64,000 nucleotides of DNA, from assembly GCF_044769865.1 (NCBI RefSeq), contig NZ_JBIZWA010000001.1, positions 1,736,001 to 1,800,000 of the forward strand, in the 5' to 3' direction. The position numbers were made by a program, and so were the translations under genes. Below the pieces are notes generated by a model, which was given only the letters and a program-made list of their open reading frames with translations, did no database searches and was not told the origin of the DNA. Position 1 is the first letter of the stretch; every line of letters starts with the position of its first letter. This document shows positions 59,134-64,000 of the stretch, piece by piece. This stretch comes from Homoserinimonas sp044769865 (GTDB taxonomy: Bacteria; Actinomycetota; Actinomycetes; Actinomycetales; Microbacteriaceae).

Positions 59134-60012
59134 CTAGCCGCGCGCCATCCGGCGCTTCATGAGAGCGGAGCGCATGCTGAGCCCCGCGCGGAGCGCGAGC
59201 CGCACGGGCAGGAGGAGCGGCCCCGAGTACTTCTTGTCGAGGAAGCGGCGGGCGCTGTCGTGGTGCGCCTGGATCATCGCGCCGGAGTCTGAGGTTGTGG
59301 AGTGGGCGCCCGTGTGGGTGACGACTGCGGCGGGCTCGTAGACGTTGCGGTAGCCGTGGCGGCCCAGACGGTAGCCGAGGTCGACGTCCTCGAAGTACAT
59401 GAAGAACTCGGGGTCGAAGCCACCGACCTCGTCCCAGGCGGAGCGGCGCACGAGCAGGCAGGAGCCGGAGAGCCAGCCGGCGTCCGAACGCACGCTCGTG
59501 TTGACAGTGTCGTCACGGTAGCGGCGTGTCCAGGGGTTGCCGACCCAGAGGTTCGCAAAGAGGGCGTGCCCAACTCCCGTGCGGAGTGACGGCACCGCTC
59601 GTGCCGAGGGATACAACTCGCCCTCCGCGGTCAAGGTCGCCGGGCCGACCGCGCCGATGCGGGCATCCTCGTCCGCTGTCGTGACGAGCGTGTCGATCGC
59701 GCCGGCGCTCATCACGAGGTCGGGGTTGCTCACGAGCACCCATTCGACGGATGCGTCGAGGGACTTCACCGCGGCGTTGATCGCCGCGCCGTACCCCACG
59801 TTGGTGGGGAGGGCGATATGACGGGCGCCGTGCTGCGCGACCAGCGCCGCGACATCCTCTGGTCCGTTCGCCTTGTTGTCCGCCACGACGACCTCGATGT
59901 CACCTGTGACCGCATCTGGAATGGAGTCAAGGAAGGCTGGAAGCACATCGGCCGAACCGTAGCTCACCGTCACGACGGCGACGCGGGGTCGGAAGGAGGG
60001 CGAGGTGGACAT
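59134..60012 (-). CDS. Glycosyltransferase family 2 (rhamnosyltransferase-like)
   Basis: The 292-residue GT-A enzyme of the WbbL/rhamnosyltransferase type has VAVVTVSYGSADVLPAFLDSI, IEVVVADNKANGPE, TNVGYGAAINAAV, the acceptor metal-site region LVSNPDL, and GGFDPEFFMYFEDVDLGYRLGRHGY (the acid-base ED pair). It likely transfers rhamnose from the RfbABCD product to a lipid-linked sugar. A TAGGAT hexamer ends 9 bp before the ATG. Confidence 0.9.
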   Translation of the reverse strand: MSTSPSFRPRVAVVTVSYGSADVLPAFLDSIPDAVTGDIEVVVADNKANGPEDVAALVAQHGARHIALPTNVGYGAAINAAVKSLDASVEWVLVSNPDLVMSAGAIDTLVTTADEDARIGAVGPATLTAEGELYPSARAVPSLRTGVGHALFANLWVGNPWTRRYRDDTVNTSVRSDAGWLSGSCLLVRRSAWDEVGGFDPEFFMYFEDVDLGYRLGRHGYRNVYEPAAVVTHTGAHSTTSDSGAMIQAHHDSARRFLDKKYSGPLLLPVRLALRAGLSMRSALMKRRMARG

Positions 60013-60021
60013 GACCGACCC

Positions 60022-60027
60022 ATCCTA
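60022..60027 (-). promoter_or_regulatory. Putative -10 (TAGGAT) of the GT2 gene
   Basis: TAGGAT on the minus strand ends 9 bp before ATG 60012, slightly longer than the usual leaderless spacing here. Confidence 0.3.
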
Positions 60028-60093
60028 GACGGCTCCACGGCTGGCTTAGGCTAGATTGTTCGATGGCCGACCCGGGCCCTCAAGTGGGGATGC

Positions 60094-60930
60094 ATGAACT
60101 ATCTGAAGGAGATGCTCGCCTCTCGCGAGCTGCTCATCAACCTCACGATGCGCGAGGTGAAGGGCAAATACAAGCGCACCGTGTTCGGCCAGTTGTGGTC
60201 GCTCGCGAACCCGCTCGCGCTCATGCTCATCTACACCTTCGTGTTCGCGTTCATCATTCGCATCGAGTTGCCGCCTGGCGACCCGAGCGGACTCAACGTC
60301 TTTGCCATCTGGTTGCTCTGCGGCCTACTGCCGTGGATCTTCTTCGCCAACGTGCTGAACTCGGGCGTGACGTCACTCGTCTCCAATGCTGGCCTGATCC
60401 AGAAGGTTGCCTTTAGCCGGGTCGTGCTTCCGCTCTCGCAGGTGGCGTCGGCCGCCTACAACTGGCTCTTCGAGATTGCGGTGCTCGTCGTCGTGCTGAG
60501 CATCCTTGGCGCTTTCGTGTTGCCGTGGCTTCCGCTCGTGGTGGTGGCGATGGTGCTGCTCGCCGTGTTCGCCTCGGGCCTTGCGCTCATGCTTTCGATT
60601 GCGAACGTCTACTTCCGCGACACGCAGTGGTTCCTCTCGATCATCCTGCAGCTCGGCATGTACCTGAGCCCCGTCATCTACCCGGTGACGATGGTGGCGG
60701 ATGCGTCGGCGGGCGTCGGCGGGATCTGGGGCACCCCCGTGACGATCCTCGATCTCTACCACCTGAACCCGATGGTCCACTTCCTCGAGGTGTTCCGTAA
60801 TCTGCTCTACGACAACCGCTGGCCAGACCCGACGGCGTGGCTTGTCTGCCTCGCGTGGGCGGTCGGTGCGCTCGTCGTTGGACTCTGGGTGTTCCGGCGC
60901 AACGAGAAGAACCTGGCGGAGGCACTGTGA
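60094..60930 (+). CDS. Polysaccharide ABC exporter permease (Wzm/RfbA-type)
   Basis: The 278-residue ABC-2 permease has six spans. The N-terminal LINLTMREVKGKYKRTVFGQLWSLANP is the signature gate helix of Wzm/TagG-type exporters, followed by WLLCGLLPWIFFANVLNSG. It moves lipid-linked glycan across the membrane with the ATPase encoded next. The stop overlaps that gene's GTG (GTGA). Confidence 0.92.
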   Translation: MNYLKEMLASRELLINLTMREVKGKYKRTVFGQLWSLANPLALMLIYTFVFAFIIRIELPPGDPSGLNVFAIWLLCGLLPWIFFANVLNSGVTSLVSNAGLIQKVAFSRVVLPLSQVASAAYNWLFEIAVLVVVLSILGAFVLPWLPLVVVAMVLLAVFASGLALMLSIANVYFRDTQWFLSIILQLGMYLSPVIYPVTMVADASAGVGGIWGTPVTILDLYHLNPMVHFLEVFRNLLYDNRWPDPTAWLVCLAWAVGALVVGLWVFRRNEKNLAEAL

Positions 60931-61661
60931 GCGACGTCGCGGTCCGCGTGGACCATGTCAGCAAGAGCTTCCGCATGTATCACGAGCGAAACCAGACGCT
61001 GAAGTCGGCCATCATGCGCGGGCGCACCTCGGTGCACGAGGACTTCTGGGCCCTGCAGGATGTGAGCTTCGATGTGCCCGAGGGCTCGACCTTCGGGCTC
61101 ATCGGCAGCAACGGCTCGGGCAAGTCGACCCTGCTCAAGTGCCTCGCCAAGATCTACCACCCCAACAAGGGCACGATCACGCACTACGGCAAGCTCGCCG
61201 CCATGCTGGAGGTCGGTTCAGGCTTCCACCATGAGCTCTCCGGCCGCGAGAACATCTACCTCAACGGCTCAATCCTGGGGATGTCGCGCAAGGAGATCGA
61301 CCGCAAGTTCGACGACATCGTGGGCTTCTCGGGCGTCGAGCAGTTCATCGACCAGCCCGTGAAGAACTACTCCTCGGGAATGTACGTGCGCCTCGGCTTC
61401 TCCGTCGCGATTAATGTCGACCCTGACATCCTCGTTGTCGACGAGGTCCTGGCCGTTGGTGACGCAGAGTTCCAGAAAAAGTGTTTCGACAAGTTCGCTG
61501 AGTTCAAGCGGTCGGGCAAGACGGTGATCCTGGTGAGCCACTCGATGGACTCGGTGCGCTCCATGTGTGATCACGCAGCCTGGCTCAACAAGGGAACGCT
61601 CGAGGCCGTCGGTGAGGCGCAGCCGACGATCGAGGCATACGAGGCGTCACTCAACGACTGA
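60927..61661 (+). CDS. Polysaccharide ABC exporter ATP-binding protein (Wzt/TagH-type)
   Basis: The 244-residue ATPase partners the Wzm-like permease. It has the early FWALQDVSFDVPEGSTFGLIGSNGSGKST (Walker A GSNGSGKST), the signature NYSSGMYVRLGF, Walker B ILVVDEVLAVGD, and the H loop LVSHSMDSV. It ends shortly after the ABC domain, so it lacks the C-terminal carbohydrate-binding domain of Wzt proteins that recognise a capped O-antigen. The GTG start overlaps the permease stop. Confidence 0.93.
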   Translation: MSDVAVRVDHVSKSFRMYHERNQTLKSAIMRGRTSVHEDFWALQDVSFDVPEGSTFGLIGSNGSGKSTLLKCLAKIYHPNKGTITHYGKLAAMLEVGSGFHHELSGRENIYLNGSILGMSRKEIDRKFDDIVGFSGVEQFIDQPVKNYSSGMYVRLGFSVAINVDPDILVVDEVLAVGDAEFQKKCFDKFAEFKRSGKTVILVSHSMDSVRSMCDHAAWLNKGTLEAVGEAQPTIEAYEASLND

Positions 61662-61722
61662 GCGGATCGAGCTCGTTTTCTGCGGGGTGCGCCCGTCGAA
61701 GTCCCCCGGGGCCGCCTCTGGG

Positions 61723-61728
61723 TAGGAT
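61723..61728 (+). promoter_or_regulatory. Putative -10 (TAGGAT) of rfbC
   Basis: TAGGAT ends 6 bp before GTG 61735 with no ribosome binding site, which fits a leaderless message initiating on GTG. Confidence 0.45.
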
Positions 61729-61734
61729 CGTCGG

Positions 61735-62346
61735 GTGCAGATCCGAGAACTCTCCGTGCCCGACTCCTACGAGATCACCCCCAAACAGTTCGGCGACGAC
61801 CGCGGCGTGTTCCTCGAGTGGTACCGCTTCGACCGTCTCGAGGAGGCGATCGGTCACCCCATCGACCTGCGGCAGGCCAACACCTCCGTCTCCAAGCGCG
61901 GGGTCGTTCGCGGCATCCATTTCGCGGATGTTCCGCGCGGCCAGGCCAAGTACGTGACGGCCACTCACGGGGCAGTGCTCGACTATGTCATTGACATCCG
62001 TGTCGGGTCGCCGACGTTCGGGCAGTGGGATTCAGTGCTGCTCGACGACAAGGATCGTCGCGCCATCTACATCGCTGAGGGTCTCGGTCACTGCTTTGTC
62101 GCGCTGACGGATGATGCGACGGTGAGTTATCTCGTGAGCGACGTGTTCAACCCCAGCAAGGAGCACGGCATCAACCCGCTCGATGAGCAGGTCGGCCTTG
62201 TCTTCCCGCCTGAGGCGGGGGAGCCCCTCCTTTCGCCCAAGGACACGGATGCCCCAACCCTCGCCCAGGCTGCCGGGCAGGGGCTCCTACCCCAGTACGA
62301 CGACATCCGTCGCTACTACGACCTCCTCAACCAGAAGGACGCGTGA
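61735..62346 (+). CDS. rfbC: dTDP-4-dehydrorhamnose 3,5-epimerase
   Basis: The 203-residue cupin-fold epimerase acts between RfbB and RfbD. It has FGDDRGVFLEWYR, NTSVSKRGVVRGIHFADVP (catalytic His), KYVTATHGAVLDYVIDIRVGSPTFG, and the late EGLGHCFVALTDDATVSYLVSD with the active Tyr. The stop overlaps rfbA (TGATG). Confidence 0.95.
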   Translation: MQIRELSVPDSYEITPKQFGDDRGVFLEWYRFDRLEEAIGHPIDLRQANTSVSKRGVVRGIHFADVPRGQAKYVTATHGAVLDYVIDIRVGSPTFGQWDSVLLDDKDRRAIYIAEGLGHCFVALTDDATVSYLVSDVFNPSKEHGINPLDEQVGLVFPPEAGEPLLSPKDTDAPTLAQAAGQGLLPQYDDIRRYYDLLNQKDA

Positions 62347-63218
62347 TGCGCGGAATCATTCTCGCCGGCGGTTCCGGCACCAGGCTCTGGCCCATCACCA
62401 AGGGCATCTCGAAGCAGCTCATGCCGATCTTCGACAAGCCCATGATCTACTACCCGCTGTCGACGCTCATGATGGCGGGCATCAACGAGATCCTCATCAT
62501 CACGACACCCGAGTACAACGCGCAGTTCAAAGCGCTCCTCGGCGATGGCAGCGAGCTGGGCATCCGTCTCGAATACGCCGTGCAGCCTTCCCCGGACGGT
62601 CTCGCGCAGGCGTTCATCATTGGCGAGGAGTTCATCGGCGACGAGAGCGTGGCCCTCGTGCTCGGTGACAACATCTTCCACGGTGCGGGCCTCGGCTCGT
62701 CGCTGCGCAACCACGGCGAGGTCGAGGGCGGCCTGATCTTCGCGTACCACGTGTCAAACCCGACCGCGTATGGCGTCGTCGAGTTCGATGACGCCATGAA
62801 AGCCGTCTCGATCGAGGAGAAGCCGGCAAAGCCGAAGAGCAACTACGCGGTGCCGGGCCTCTACTTCTATGACAACGATGTGGTCGAGATCGCGAAGACG
62901 ATTGAGCCGAGCGCGCGCGGCGAACTCGAGATCTCGACCGTCAACGAGAGGTACCTCGAGGCGGGCAGACTGCAGGTGCAGGTGCTTGACCGGGGTACAG
63001 CGTGGCTCGACACGGGCACGTTCGAGTCGATGATGCAGGCATCCGAGTACGTGCGCGTAATCGAAGATCGCCAGGGCTTCAAGATCGGATGCATCGAGGA
63101 GATCGCATGGCGCGCCGGTTGGATCGATGATGCCCAGTTGCGGGCGCTGGGGGAGTCGCTCGTGAAGAGCGGTTACGGCACGTATCTGCTGGGACTGCTC
63201 GGCGAGAACGAGGGGTAG
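62346..63218 (+). CDS. rfbA: Glucose-1-phosphate thymidylyltransferase
   Basis: The 290-residue nucleotidyltransferase makes dTDP-glucose, the first step to dTDP-rhamnose. It opens MRGIILAGGSGTRLWPITKGISKQLMPIFDKPMIYYPL, cited here by its motifs GGSGTRLWP and KQLMPIFDKPMIYYPL. LVLGDNIFHG, YAVPGLYFYDND and GTAWLDTGTFESMMQAS are present. ATG 62346 overlaps the rfbC stop; a GTG one codon earlier is possible. Confidence 0.96.
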   Translation: MRGIILAGGSGTRLWPITKGISKQLMPIFDKPMIYYPLSTLMMAGINEILIITTPEYNAQFKALLGDGSELGIRLEYAVQPSPDGLAQAFIIGEEFIGDESVALVLGDNIFHGAGLGSSLRNHGEVEGGLIFAYHVSNPTAYGVVEFDDAMKAVSIEEKPAKPKSNYAVPGLYFYDNDVVEIAKTIEPSARGELEISTVNERYLEAGRLQVQVLDRGTAWLDTGTFESMMQASEYVRVIEDRQGFKIGCIEEIAWRAGWIDDAQLRALGESLVKSGYGTYLLGLLGENEG

Positions 63219-63321
63219 CTTCAGTCGGAAAAACCGGCGTTCTTGTTGCCTGCGATTCGGGCGCGAGTCCGTTACCCTTGTAAATCGATGCCCTCGAATG
63301 GGCGCGGTAGGGGTGTGTTAC

Positions 63322-64000
63322 GTGCGTAGGTTTGCGGCGGGTTTTCGTTCTCGGGCGGTGACGGTTCTTGCCGTCTTGGCAGTGGTCGCATCTGGCCTCA
63401 CAGTTGGAGCGGTATTGACTCCCGCTCAGCCGGCTGACGCAGCGAGCGGTTCCCTCTTCAACCCGGGGTACATCATCAGCGACGCGGAGTTCTTCAACCC
63501 GAACGGGATGACCGAGGCGCAGATCCAGAACTTCCTCAACTCGGCCGCTCCTGGCGCCTGCGGGCCGAACGGTTGCCTCAAACAACTCGTGATGGATACG
63601 ACGAACAAGCCGCAGTACTTCTCCGACTCGTCCGGCAAGGTGGAGTGCACCGCCTATCCGGGTGCACTTGGCGAGTCGGCGGCACGCATCATCTTCAAGG
63701 TGCAGCAAGCCTGCGGCATCAGCGCGAAGGTGTTGCTGGTCACCCTGCAGAAGGAGCGCGGCCTCGTCGGCAAGACCAACCCGATCCCTGCCGATTTCAC
63801 GGTGGCGATGGGCTACGGCTGCCCCGACACTGCAGCCTGCGACGTCAACTACTACGGTTTCTTTAATCAGGTCTGGTCGGCTTCGCGTCAGTTCAAGGCC
63901 TACAAGGCCTCGCCGCAGTCGTTCAACTTCCGTGCCGGTGTTACCCGCAACGTTCAGTGGCATCCGAATGCTGCATGCGGTTCTGCCCCGGTCTATATCG
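63322..64000 (+). CDS. Secreted protein with Cys-rich lysozyme-like/hemagglutinin-type N-terminal domain (3' truncated by window edge)
   Basis: The frame opens at GTG 63322 with AGGGG about 8 bp upstream and runs to the window end. The first 40 residues are a signal peptide (VTVLAVLAVVASGLTVGAVL, cleavage after PADA). The mature part has SLFNPGYIISDAEFFNPNGM, AQIQNFLNSAAPG, ACGISAKVLLVTLQKERGLV, and AMGYGCPDTAACDVNYYGF, with many paired cysteines. Proteins with this domain are widespread, secreted and uncharacterised in actinobacteria, usually followed by repeat modules that bind the wall. The position next to the polysaccharide genes suggests an envelope role. Confidence 0.75.
   Translation, partial: MRRFAAGFRSRAVTVLAVLAVVASGLTVGAVLTPAQPADAASGSLFNPGYIISDAEFFNPNGMTEAQIQNFLNSAAPGACGPNGCLKQLVMDTTNKPQYFSDSSGKVECTAYPGALGESAARIIFKVQQACGISAKVLLVTLQKERGLVGKTNPIPADFTVAMGYGCPDTAACDVNYYGFFNQVWSASRQFKAYKASPQSFNFRAGVTRNVQWHPNAACGSAPVYI

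Noticed and set aside
60063..60416. Leaderless-looking start after TAGATT giving a frame over the Wzm-like gene
   Set aside because: The frame overlaps the clear permease gene out of phase, and its translation is His/Arg-rich with no family resemblance.

Overview
The window is high-GC DNA, densely packed with genes, and typical of Actinomycetota. It most resembles Microbacteriaceae. Supporting signs are frequent GTG starts, many 1-4 bp stop/start overlaps, -10-like TANNNT hexamers 6-9 bp before start codons (leaderless transcripts), an acyl-CoA carboxylase with a small epsilon subunit, a DtxR/IdeR-like box, and dTDP-rhamnose genes. I found no tRNA, rRNA, CRISPR array, insertion sequence or prophage.

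Layout. 1-1.8 kb: the 3' end of an oligopeptide ABC ATPase, a 43-residue membrane peptide and an MHS-type transporter. 1.9-5.7 kb: riboflavin operon ribD-ribE-ribBA-ribH behind an FMN riboswitch. 5.7-10.2 kb: acetyltransferase, trpS, a broken AbiEi/DUF559-type gene, exonuclease III and a YihY/BrkB membrane protein. 10.3-16.5 kb: general PTS proteins (HPr, EI), a DeoR regulator and mannitol genes mtlA-mtlF-mtlD. 16.5-22.9 kb: a drug-type MFS exporter, sdhCDAB, and mannose-1-phosphate guanylyltransferase. 23-36.7 kb: nucleoside uptake and salvage (two BMP lipoproteins, an ATPase, two permeases, cdd, deoA, add, an orphan PTS IIA protein, a phosphohexomutase and a PNP), interrupted by a second broken AbiEi/DUF559 gene. 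36.8-41.9 kb: an LpdA-like flavoprotein, an intact AbiEi/DUF559 gene, biotin carboxylase/BCCP and Maf. 42-46.3 kb: a TrmA-family methyltransferase and a two-component system with a third membrane partner. 46.6-49.9 kb: AccE, the carboxyltransferase, BirA and a PH-domain membrane protein. 50-64 kb: an envelope polysaccharide region (UDP-glucose dehydrogenase, GtrA, LCP ligase, glycosyltransferases, Wzm/Wzt exporter, rfbABCD) with purK-purE inside it, ending in a truncated secreted protein.

How the genes work together. Riboflavin is made under FMN feedback. Mannitol enters and is phosphorylated through EI/HPr/MtlA/MtlF and is oxidised by MtlD. Nucleosides enter through the BMP/ABC system and are broken down by Cdd, DeoA, Add and PNP; the hexomutase may link the released sugar phosphate to central metabolism. 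The Acc subunits and BirA form a biotin-dependent carboxylase system. ManC and RfbABCD supply activated sugars to glycosyltransferases and the Wzm/Wzt exporter, and the LCP enzyme can attach the glycan to the wall.

The most unusual signal is a recurring unit. All three AbiEi-N-terminal/DUF559-nuclease-like genes in the window (about 7.4-8.3 kb, 31.3-32.5 kb and 38.2-39.4 kb) are bracketed by short repeats of about 20 bp in opposite orientation. Each locus has its own repeat sequence. Two of the genes are frameshifted at G runs; one is intact, and its stop codon lies inside a repeat. The organisation recalls REP-associated transposases (RAYT/REP), but with a Vsr-like nuclease in place of the tyrosine transposase.
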